Shown here: positions 7,173 through 12,719 of the stretch, one piece after another
How the letters are laid out: each line of letters starts with the position of its first letter
How positions within the stretch are numbered: the stretch's first letter is position 1
Source: Deltaproteobacteria bacterium
GTDB taxonomy: Bacteria > Desulfobacterota > Syntrophia > Syntrophales > Fen-1087
Assembly: GCA_026388595.1 (NCBI GenBank)
Contig: JAPLJM010000182.1
Coordinates: 1-12,719 of the forward strand
Reading direction: 5' to 3'
Length of the DNA stretch: 12,719 nt
Notes under the pieces: generated by a model
Told to the model about the DNA's origin: nothing
The model's input: the letters and a program-made list of their open reading frames with translations, nothing else
The model's database searches: none
Made by a program: the position numbers and the translations under genes

Positions 7173-7247
7173 TTAGTGGCGGACAAACCCCTCCTGCGTA
7201 TTTTGCTGCCACCACCAATTGTTCATAAGAAAAGAAATCCGCTTCAT
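7173..7247 (-). CDS. trpL: trp leader peptide with three consecutive Trp codons
   Basis: This is a 24-residue reading frame, ATG at 7247-7245 and TAA at 7175-7173. It begins MKRISFLMNN, continues WWW at residues 11-13 (codons 7217-7209), and ends EGFVRH. AAAAGGA precedes the ATG by 7 nt. It lies about 20 nt after the predicted transcription start and just before the terminators. Trp is the rarest residue in most proteins, so three in a row at this place mark a charge-sensing leader peptide. The peptide itself probably has no function after translation. The last two sense codons and the stop contain segment B of the attenuator, so a terminating ribosome would cover it. Confidence 0.93.
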   Translation of the reverse strand: MKRISFLMNNWWWQQNTQEGFVRH

Positions 7248-7274
7248 TTCAATGTCCTTTTCAGATATGACCGC

Positions 7275-7303
7275 CTCATAACAGCTTAAAAAAATGCTGT
7301 CAA
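7275..7303 (-). promoter_or_regulatory. trp operon promoter (sigma-70 type)
   Basis: On the minus strand a perfect -35 hexamer TTGACA (7303-7298) and a -10 TATGAG (7280-7275) are separated by exactly 17 bp. Just upstream of the -35 lie T/A tracts (about 7304-7320) that could act as an UP element. Transcription would begin near 7268, giving a leader RNA of about 240 nt before trpE. The orientation and distance to the leader peptide fit well. Confidence 0.85.
7281..7300. promoter_or_regulatory. Dyad in the trp promoter spacer, possible operator
   Basis: ACAGC (7281-7285) and GCTGT (7296-7300) form an inverted repeat with a 10-bp AT-rich centre. It fills the gap between -35 and -10 and overlaps the -35 by 3 bp. 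A repressor dimer bound here would block RNA polymerase. The sequence does not match the enterobacterial TrpR operator (CTAGTTAACTAG core), so the regulator is unknown, and chance symmetry in an AT-rich spacer cannot be excluded. Confidence 0.35.
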
Positions 7304-7432
7304 CAAAAAAGTTTGAAAAAATCTCGATCCTCAATCTGCTCCTTTTTCTATCTTTTTTTAAAGAAATTGTGTAAGAGCCGGACTGATATCAATGGGTAAA
7401 ATAAATTCTCTGAACGAAAAAAAGGAGATACG

Positions 7433-8098
7433 ATGAAATTTGCGGATGACATCTATGTTTACGAATGGACGGACGCTTATGACAACAACTGCAACAGCTT
7501 CTTTATCGGTGGCGGGGTGCAGGCCCTGATCGATCCGGGACTCACGTGCTATGTCCCGTCGCTTCTGGAGAGCATGAAACTCGACGGAATTCAGGAGACC
7601 GACATCCGGCATGTCATCAACACCCACTCCCATCCGGATCACTTCGAGGGCTCGGAGTATTTCTCGCCGGAAAAGGTGAAAATCGCCATGCATGCCGATG
7701 AAATCGCATTCCTCAACGGGGAGGGCGGCGGACTGTACGGCCTGTTCGGACTGAGCCGGCCCGGCGTCGATGTCAACATGAGCCTGAAGGAGGGCAACCT
7801 CGTGCTTGGGGACGAAGCCTTTGAAGTCATCCATATCCCGGGTCACTCGCCGGGTTCTGTCGGCCTTTACTGGCCGGCCCGCAAGGCGCTGTTCTGCGGC
7901 GATGTGATCTTTGATCAAAGTGTCGGGCGCACGGATTTCCCCGGCGGCAGCGGCGCCCAGTTAAAAGAAAGCATCCGGAATCTTGCCCAGCTCGACATTG
8001 AATCCCTTTTTCCGGGTCATATGGGAATGGTTGACGGTGCTGAAAACGTAAAAAGAAATTTCAAGGTCGTGATCCAGCAGATCTTTCCTTATATTTGA
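7433..8098 (+). CDS. Metallo-beta-lactamase-fold hydrolase (glyoxalase II-like)
   Basis: This cytoplasmic protein has 221 residues and a complete zinc-site set. THSHPDH (64-70) supplies His65, His67, Asp69 and His70. His138 is in PGHSPGS, the bridging Asp157 is in CGDVIF, and His196 is in PGHMG. The GRTDFPGG stretch (165-172) is typical of the hydroxyacylglutathione hydrolase-like branch of the superfamily. The substrate cannot be told from sequence; a thioester is possible but many members differ. An AAAGGAGA ribosome site lies 5 nt before the ATG. The gene is divergent from the trp operon and converges on the thioesterase gene, 25 nt away. I find no clear promoter in the 130 bp before it. 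Confidence 0.9.
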   Translation: MKFADDIYVYEWTDAYDNNCNSFFIGGGVQALIDPGLTCYVPSLLESMKLDGIQETDIRHVINTHSHPDHFEGSEYFSPEKVKIAMHADEIAFLNGEGGGLYGLFGLSRPGVDVNMSLKEGNLVLGDEAFEVIHIPGHSPGSVGLYWPARKALFCGDVIFDQSVGRTDFPGGSGAQLKESIRNLAQLDIESLFPGHMGMVDGAENVKRNFKVVIQQIFPYI

Positions 8099-8123
8099 CG
8101 ACGAACTCTCTAAAGCCTTCCCG

Positions 8124-8585
8124 TCATTCCAGCTCCGGGATGGGAAGGAACTCTTCTTTCTTCAGGATCATATAGGTCGCCAGCCCCTTGGCGATGAGCG
8201 TTCCGTCGCCGTTTCTGACCTCCACGTCGCCCAGGGCTGTTTTGCCGCCCCGGTGGATGATCCGCGCTTCCGCCATAATCTCACCCTTGTCAAAGGGCCT
8301 TAGATAATTGATTTTCATCTCTACCGTGGTGAACGTCTCATCTCTTTCGACCAGGCCGATCAGGGCCATGGCCACCGCCGAATCGGCAGCGGAAAAAATG
8401 GCACCGCCATGGGCGATTCCCAGCGGGTGAACCAGTTTTCTGGCAAAAGGCAGCCTCACCTTTGCCCAGCCCTTTTTAATATCGGCGATCTCCAGGCCCA
8501 GCAACGTCCAGTAGGGCGATTCCTCCTGCATCCTGGTCAGCAGGGTCTCCTTGAATTTTGGTGCAAGATCTTCATAATCGGTCAT
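8124..8585 (-). CDS. PaaI-family hotdog-fold thioesterase
   Basis: This is a small hotdog-fold acyl-CoA thioesterase-like protein of 153 residues. The signature HPLGIAHGGAIFSAADSA (residues 53-70) carries the HGG motif at 59-61 and an acidic Asp68 on the central helix, as in PaaI/YbgC-related enzymes. The C-terminal sheet reads VEMKINYLRPFDKGEIMAEA then TLIAKGLATYMIL, the usual strand pattern. The ATG at 8585 has GGGAG 8 nt upstream; an in-frame TTG at 8591 is too close to that site. It lies 28 nt after the PEP carboxykinase gene and is probably the last gene of that unit. The substrate is unknown; an aryl- or acyl-CoA hydrolysis role is inferred from the family. Confidence 0.9.
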   Translation of the reverse strand: MTDYEDLAPKFKETLLTRMQEESPYWTLLGLEIADIKKGWAKVRLPFARKLVHPLGIAHGGAIFSAADSAVAMALIGLVERDETFTTVEMKINYLRPFDKGEIMAEARIIHRGGKTALGDVEVRNGDGTLIAKGLATYMILKKEEFLPIPELE

Positions 8586-8613
8586 GGACAAAGCTCCCTT
8601 TACGCGGTCGTCA

Positions 8614-10266
8614 TTATTCGCCGCTCATTTTCTCGATGACGGCATTGCCCGGATCGCGGTAGGGCAGGGATTCCCGGATCGGCTTGGGAATGCGGCCGTA
8701 TTTCGCCTCAAAGGATTCCAGGTAAAGCTCACGCCCCCTGAAAAAGTCGGCTAACCTTTTCTTCATCAGATGCCGGTCTGTAAATAACAGGTCTGCCCGC
8801 ATTTGGTCGAGGTTCGCCCGGTCACACTTGATCGGGTAATAATGCCCCATACAATCTGAATCCACACTGAAACGAAGCTGTTTCCGGGCAAGATCATTGT
8901 AGGCTGCCAGGGACTGCCGGAGGGTCACCTTTTTATCATGAGGGCCGATGGTTCCCGTGTTGGCCAGATAGCAGGGAATCCGGTTCCGCTTGACGATATC
9001 ATAGAAAATCATGGCATGTTCCAGGCGGTCGCCCGCGACAAAGGGATCAAGAAAAAATTCCCGCTTGAATTTACCGGCCTCCTCGGGATTTCCGCCGCTG
9101 CTCTCAATGGATTCACCGTAGATGAACTGCATGGTGGCCTGTTCGGCGGTCAGCCGGCTGATGACATTGACCAGCGGGTTCCGGGTCAGGATGACGATAT
9201 CGTGGAGCCGCTGGGCCCGGAGGCTTTTCGAGGCAATTTCAAGATTATCGCGGGTCACAATGGCCCGGGCGTTTCCCGTCTTTGCAATATCCTTAAAATC
9301 GGGCATGTAAGGATATTTGGTGACAGCCACGTTTTCCAGAAAAGCGTCTCTGGACTCGGCGGCGCGCAGAATTTCCGGTTGGCTCTCATCCAGCCCTTCT
9401 GTTTTGACATAGAGTCCGCCGATTTCAAAGGCGGCGTAATTGCCGTCAAACCCGATGGCACCGCCGTCGTCGCCAATCATTTCGGAGCTTTCCCGGGGCA
9501 ACTTGGAAAATCTGCGGCACAGGGTCGTCGTTTTTCCCGTTGCCGTCAACCCGGACACCGCCATCACGACTTCCTGCAACTCCGGCCGCTCCGTATTTTC
9601 ATCATAGATCCAGAGGTAATCCCGCCGGGCGCCGGCATGCAGGAAGATCCCCGTTTTGTCGATGGCCTTGATCCGCCAGTCCTCAAACTGGAAAACGCCC
9701 TTCTTCCCTTCGCCCAGATAAATGGTATTCCGGCAGATCTTCACCTGATCGCCCCGCTTGTCTCCCATGAAAAGGCGGACCATGATGTCCTTGTCCAGCA
9801 GTTTCTTTGATTTATTGGGTTCGAAGTGTTCATCGGTAAAATAAATGATCGTATAGGTGGGATCATCGACGATGCGGGCCTCCAGGCGGTCGAAGAGCAG
9901 TTTCAGGCCATAGGCGATTTGGGCATAGGCCTCGGGAATGAGAAAACGGGTGGTCACCCCGTCCAGGCCGTCGCCGACAATGGTATCCAGGGAAATAATG
10001 CGCTCCCCGCCGAGAATATCAACGGCCTGTCGGGCCAGGGCTTCTTCGGCTTCGCCGAAAGCATGATCGACGCTGTTCCGGGTATGCGGGGCGGAACGGC
10101 TCATTGGCTCGGAATCAGACGCAACCGAGCCGAGTTGGGTCTGAATAACCCCATCCTGCCGGAGGGCGATGCGCTTGATCTCTTCTAAAGTCCGCCCCTC
10201 GATGAGGCGTTTGTCACGCCGGGCCTCCTCATAGATCTGTTTTGCCGCCGATTTGAAAAAATTCAT
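8614..10266 (-). CDS. pckA: Phosphoenolpyruvate carboxykinase, ATP type, divergent
   Basis: This 550-residue protein is related to ATP-dependent PEP carboxykinase, which interconverts oxaloacetate + ATP with PEP + CO2 + ADP. Visible motifs, in order, are YLGEGKKG (183-190, the metal/substrate lysines 188-189), FLHAG with His210, the P-loop GLTATGKT (239-246, Lys245), the kinase-2-like MIGDDGG with Asp266-267, FEIGGLYVKT (280-289), TAEQATMQFIYGES (373-386) and YLANTGTIG (433-441). The standard enzyme has GLSGTGKT and a shorter stretch between His and the P-loop, so this is an outlying branch. The position of the usual ATP/PEP-binding arginine (TR-x-x-YP) reads AVTKYP here. A GAGGA lies 9 nt before the ATG. 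The upstream protease gene ends 17 nt away. Roles in gluconeogenesis or in CO2-fixing anaplerosis are both possible. Confidence 0.8.
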   Translation of the reverse strand: MNFFKSAAKQIYEEARRDKRLIEGRTLEEIKRIALRQDGVIQTQLGSVASDSEPMSRSAPHTRNSVDHAFGEAEEALARQAVDILGGERIISLDTIVGDGLDGVTTRFLIPEAYAQIAYGLKLLFDRLEARIVDDPTYTIIYFTDEHFEPNKSKKLLDKDIMVRLFMGDKRGDQVKICRNTIYLGEGKKGVFQFEDWRIKAIDKTGIFLHAGARRDYLWIYDENTERPELQEVVMAVSGLTATGKTTTLCRRFSKLPRESSEMIGDDGGAIGFDGNYAAFEIGGLYVKTEGLDESQPEILRAAESRDAFLENVAVTKYPYMPDFKDIAKTGNARAIVTRDNLEIASKSLRAQRLHDIVILTRNPLVNVISRLTAEQATMQFIYGESIESSGGNPEEAGKFKREFFLDPFVAGDRLEHAMIFYDIVKRNRIPCYLANTGTIGPHDKKVTLRQSLAAYNDLARKQLRFSVDSDCMGHYYPIKCDRANLDQMRADLLFTDRHLMKKRLADFFRGRELYLESFEAKYGRIPKPIRESLPYRDPGNAVIEKMSGE

Positions 10267-10283
10267 GATTATTTGTCCTCTCC

Positions 10284-10907
10284 TTAGGGCAATAAAATCC
10301 GGATCAGCGCCAGAATCATCCAGCGGAAAAATGCAATCAGCGGGTCCAGCGCGCCCAGATACAGCAGGCCGATGATGACAAAAAATCCATAAGGTTCAAG
10401 CCGGGAAAGGGAATATTGCAATCTTTCCGACAAAAAGCCCATCAGGATTTTTGACCCGTCTAGGGGCGGGATCGGGATCAGATTGAAGGCGGCCAGCATG
10501 ATGTTGACCTGGGCCAGATAGTAGAGCAGCGTCGCCAGCACCCCCCCCGGGGTGGGTGAGAGAAGCTGAAACAGAAAAAAAGCCACGAAGGCCAGCAGCA
10601 TGTTCGCGATGATGCCCGCCGATGAAACCAGGATGAGCCCTTTGCGGGTATCCTGAATGTTATTGAAGTTGACCGGCACCGGCTTGGCCCAGCCAAAGCC
10701 GACGATGAACAGCATGAACGTCCCGATGGGATCGAGATGCTTGAGTGGATTGAGGGTCAACCGGCCCTGCCATTTGGCCGTCGGATCGCCCATGCGATCG
10801 GCCACCCAGCCGTGGGCCAGCTCATGGAGGATAATGGAATACAAAAGCGGGATGGCCAGCAGGACAAAGGTCAGCGGATCTTTGATCAACAGATTTAGAA
10901 GTCCCAT
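10284..10907 (-). CDS. Site-2 protease-type M50 membrane metalloprotease
   Basis: This 207-residue membrane protein belongs to the compact M50 branch. The zinc motif HELAH is at 28-32 in the first hydrophobic segment (LLYSIILHELAHGW). The third ligand region NLIPIPPLDGSKIL is at 142-155, with Asp150 as the likely ligand. Hydrophobic segments near 12-30, 62-75, 91-117, 123-141, 174-185 and 190-205 suggest about six membrane spans. There is no PDZ domain, unlike RseP, so it resembles the small stand-alone site-2 protease family of unknown substrate. The Shine-Dalgarno is weak (GGGAG 12 nt upstream). It stands 47 nt after the flavin-fold gene and 17 nt before the PEP carboxykinase gene. A palindromic C8/G4 tract (10539-10554) lies in the reading frame. 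Confidence 0.9.
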   Translation of the reverse strand: MGLLNLLIKDPLTFVLLAIPLLYSIILHELAHGWVADRMGDPTAKWQGRLTLNPLKHLDPIGTFMLFIVGFGWAKPVPVNFNNIQDTRKGLILVSSAGIIANMLLAFVAFFLFQLLSPTPGGVLATLLYYLAQVNIMLAAFNLIPIPPLDGSKILMGFLSERLQYSLSRLEPYGFFVIIGLLYLGALDPLIAFFRWMILALIRILLP

Positions 10908-10954
10908 GAAGGTAATCTTCTCCCTTCTTTCAGATTATTACAGCGTTCAAGCAC

Positions 10955-11392
10955 TCACGCCATTGTCGCAAAAGTGGCGTCGGCGACCCCTTCCAGCAGC
11001 TGCAGCGACTTGATGCGGACCGCGAAAAATTCGACATCGGGATCATCTGCCAATGCTTTCAGGTGTGGATGCCGCTCCAGGAGTCTGGCTTTGACCAAAT
11101 CCCTTTTTCCTGGATCGCTTATCGTTTCAAACAGGCCATTGACCGTCAGGGCCTTGGCCAGATGACGATGATCGCCCCGGTCCTCTTCACGGGTGTCAAT
11201 GAGGAGGCTGACTGCGGGATTTCCCGTCAGATTCTGATATTTTTTCGTTTTTTTATGGGTGACCATGTAGATCTCCCGGCAATCCTTGTCCGTCGCGTAG
11301 GACATGAGCGAACAATGGGGCTGTCCTTCAGAAACCGTCGCCAGGACACAGACATCCTTCGTTCCAACCAGATCTTTCATCTTTTCAAGCAT
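10955..11392 (-). CDS. Pyridoxamine 5'-phosphate oxidase-fold protein
   Basis: This is a 145-residue split-barrel flavin-binding-type protein. The first strand pair (CVLATVSEGQPHCSLMSYA), the following YMVTHKKTKKYQNL helix entry and NPAVSLLID are the usual pattern of the small PNPOx-like family. These proteins bind FMN or F420, or in some cases heme, and the sequence does not decide which. True PdxH is longer, so a direct role in vitamin B6 synthesis is unlikely. AAGGAG lies 8 nt before the ATG. This is the first gene of the minus-strand unit and is divergent from mutY. No convincing -35/-10 pair was found in the 94-bp gap. Confidence 0.87.
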   Translation of the reverse strand: MLEKMKDLVGTKDVCVLATVSEGQPHCSLMSYATDKDCREIYMVTHKKTKKYQNLTGNPAVSLLIDTREEDRGDHRHLAKALTVNGLFETISDPGKRDLVKARLLERHPHLKALADDPDVEFFAVRIKSLQLLEGVADATFATMA

Positions 11393-11486
11393 AATTTAGA
11401 CTCCTTGGAAATCCTCCTAAACCAGAAACTCACGATCTTTGCAATAAGATTTGAACTTTTCCGACAGTCCGTGTAAAAGCCACGCC

Positions 11487-12620
11487 ATGACAAAGTCAGA
11501 TTCTTTGGTCGCCAAGACCTTGCTTGCCTGGTACCGGAAGCGCCGGCGCATCCTGCCCTGGCGTGAAAATCCCGATCCTTATAGCGTCTGGATTTCAGAG
11601 ATCATGCTCCAGCAGACCCAGGTAGATACCGTGATTCCCTATTATCATCGCTTTCTGGAGCGGTTCCCCACCGTGACTGCCCTGGCGGCGGCGCCTTTGG
11701 AAGAGGTCCTCAAGGCTTGGGAGAATCTGGGGTATTATGCGCGGGCGCGCCATCTGCACGAGGCCGCAAAATGCATTTGCGAAAAATTCAAAGGCAAAAT
11801 ACCGGATACGCGGGAGGCGATCATTGCCCTGCCCGGCATCGGCGCCTACACCGCCGGCGCCATCCTCAGCATTGCCTTCGGAAAGCCCATCCCCGCTGTG
11901 GACGGCAACGTGCGGCGGGTCCTGAGCCGGCTCTTTGCCATTGAAGCGCCCATCGATCAAACGGATACACAAAAAGCCGTCCAGTCGCTGGCCGCCGCGC
12001 TCGTCCCGAAAAAATCGCCGGGATCTTTCAACCAGGCCTTGATGGACCTGGGCGCCATGATCTGCACCCCCAAAACACCGGCCTGTGCAGACTGCCCCCT
12101 CCGGGACCTCTGCCGGGCCAGACAGGCCGGTCTGCAGGATCGCCTGCCCCTATCGGCAAAGAAACCGCCCACACCGCACAAGCGCGTCTCCGCCGCCCTG
12201 ATCCGCAACGGCAGGGGCGGGGTTTTGATTGTTCAGCGTCCCGCCCGGGGCTTGCTGGCCTCGCTCTGGAAGTTTCCCGGCAGCATTGTGAAGAAGGGGG
12301 AGTCGCTCGCGGAGGGCCTGAAACGCACGGTTCATGAAGAGCTGGGCCTCCGGATTCAGGTGGGGGAACAGATTGCATCGCTCAACCATGCCTATACCCA
12401 CTTCCGGATCACCCTCTCCGCCTTCCGCTGCTCTGTCTTCCGCTGCACCGGTTGCACCGGCCGGCCGCGTGCCCTTGCCTGCCAGGCGTGGCGCTGGGCG
12501 TCGCCGAACGACCTGGAGAAACTGGCTTTTTCAAAAGCCGATCGGGCAATCATTTCAGCGATGACGAGAATATCCTTGACTCCGGTCATGAATGACCCTA
12601 TAGCTGGTCATATCAGATAG
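11487..12620 (+). CDS. mutY: A/G-specific adenine glycosylase
   Basis: MutY removes adenine mispaired with 8-oxoguanine, protecting against G:C to T:A changes. With the ATG at 11487 the protein has 377 residues. The HhH-GPD domain has the catalytic Glu39 (SEIMLQQTQV), the hairpin LPGIGAYTAGA (115-125) and Asp139 (AVDGNV). Cys193, Cys200, Cys203 and Cys209 have the C-X6-C-X2-C-X5-C spacing of the [4Fe-4S] cluster. The C-terminal NUDIX-like domain that recognises 8-oxoG begins near 225 (RVSAALIRNG) and holds LWKFPG and a degenerate NUDIX box (EELGLRI). An in-frame TTG at 11451 would add 12 residues that do not resemble the family. The Shine-Dalgarno is weak at either start. It converges on nothing in the window and is followed by an antitoxin-like gene. 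Confidence 0.96.
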   Translation: MTKSDSLVAKTLLAWYRKRRRILPWRENPDPYSVWISEIMLQQTQVDTVIPYYHRFLERFPTVTALAAAPLEEVLKAWENLGYYARARHLHEAAKCICEKFKGKIPDTREAIIALPGIGAYTAGAILSIAFGKPIPAVDGNVRRVLSRLFAIEAPIDQTDTQKAVQSLAAALVPKKSPGSFNQALMDLGAMICTPKTPACADCPLRDLCRARQAGLQDRLPLSAKKPPTPHKRVSAALIRNGRGGVLIVQRPARGLLASLWKFPGSIVKKGESLAEGLKRTVHEELGLRIQVGEQIASLNHAYTHFRITLSAFRCSVFRCTGCTGRPRALACQAWRWASPNDLEKLAFSKADRAIISAMTRISLTPVMNDPIAGHIR

Positions 12621-12637
12621 TCATCAAGGAGGCGCCA

Positions 12638-12719
12638 ATGAATATGACAACCGTCAGCATCGCTGAAGGGAAGAAGGGGTTCAGCCGTCTTATCCAGAGT
12701 ACACTGGACAAGAAGGAAA
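12638..12719 (+). CDS. Phd/YefM-type antitoxin, N-terminal fragment
   Basis: The reading frame begins at an ATG with a strong AAGGAGG (12626-12632) 5 nt upstream and is cut at the window end after 27 codons. The N-terminus MNMTTVSIAEGKKGFSRLI, then QSTLDKKE, matches the first strand and helix of Phd/YefM antitoxins, in which a short start segment leads to a conserved beginning of the DNA-binding domain. Such antitoxins are usually followed by a toxin gene, which would lie outside the window. It starts 17 nt after the mutY stop, on the same strand. With so little sequence the call is tentative. Confidence 0.6.
   Translation, partial: MNMTTVSIAEGKKGFSRLIQSTLDKKE

Larger units (their letters stand above)
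7060..7214 (-). promoter_or_regulatory. trp operon transcription attenuator with tandem terminators
   Basis: Six segments can pair in alternative chains on the minus strand: A (7214-7208, over the Trp codons), B (7180-7174, at the leader stop), C (7150-7143), D (7126-7115), E (7090-7080) and F (7073-7063). A:B, C:D and E:F together give two terminators. B:C and D:E together give none. D:E is an 11-bp helix with one G-U pair; B:C is 5 bp of GCCAC/GTGGC, with a further possible GGUUU/AAAUC after a bulge. A ribosome stalled on the Trp codons covers A but leaves B free, favouring readthrough. A ribosome at the stop covers B, favouring termination. The segments are visible in the sequence; the switching is inferred from the known logic of trp attenuators. 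Confidence 0.85.

Noticed and set aside
7304..7432. Promoter for the metallo-hydrolase gene in the trp divergent region
   Set aside because: TAAAAT at 7397-7402 could be a -10, but no -35 is found at a proper distance, and other candidate pairs have poor spacing.
10539..10554. CACCCC-CCCC-GGGGTG palindrome inside the M50 protease gene
   Set aside because: It is a short, low-complexity C/G tract in an intact frame with no sign of insertion. It could be slippage-prone, but nothing here shows phase variation.
11451..11486. TTG start for mutY with 12 extra residues
   Set aside because: The extra residues do not look like MutY, and the ATG at 11487 places the catalytic residues close to the reference positions.

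Overview
The window is chromosomal, gene-dense DNA with no phage or transposase genes. The gene order trpE-G-D-C-F-B-A in one operon, the moderately high GC, and the neighbouring metabolic genes fit an anaerobic deltaproteobacterium (Desulfobacterota), perhaps of the Syntrophus/Smithella type. That assignment is inference from gene content and protein style and was not tested by search.

Region 1 (1-171, + strand) is the 3' end of a lysophospholipid acyltransferase-like gene. It converges on the trp operon across a structured, repeat-like spacer (172-285).

Region 2 (286-7303, - strand) is a complete tryptophan operon. It converts chorismate to tryptophan: TrpE/TrpG (anthranilate synthase), TrpD, TrpC, TrpF, TrpB, TrpA. 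Its control region is intact. There is a sigma-70-like promoter (TTGACA, 17 bp, TATGAG) with a dyad filling the spacer. It is followed by a 24-residue leader peptide carrying three consecutive Trp codons, and then two intrinsic terminators in tandem. The leader RNA can be read as a chain of six mutually exclusive pairing segments (A to F). Ribosome stalling at the Trp codons would disarm both terminators, while completed translation would arm both. This is the most interesting system in the window. Palindromic repeat-like sequences also sit inside the trpE linker, at the 3' end of trpG, and in the trpC-trpF gap. TrpF runs 65 nt into trpB in another frame.

Region 3 (7433-8098, + strand) is a lone metallo-beta-lactamase-fold hydrolase, divergent from the trp promoter.

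Region 4 (8124-11392, - strand) looks like a four-gene transcription unit: a pyridoxamine-phosphate-oxidase-fold protein, a site-2-protease-type M50 membrane metalloprotease, a divergent ATP-type PEP carboxykinase, and a hotdog thioesterase. The gaps are short (47, 17 and 28 nt), but no common pathway is evident.

Region 5 (11487-12719, + strand) holds mutY, the A/G-specific adenine glycosylase, with its Fe-S cluster and C-terminal domain. It is followed 17 nt later by the start of a probable Phd/YefM-type antitoxin gene cut by the window edge.
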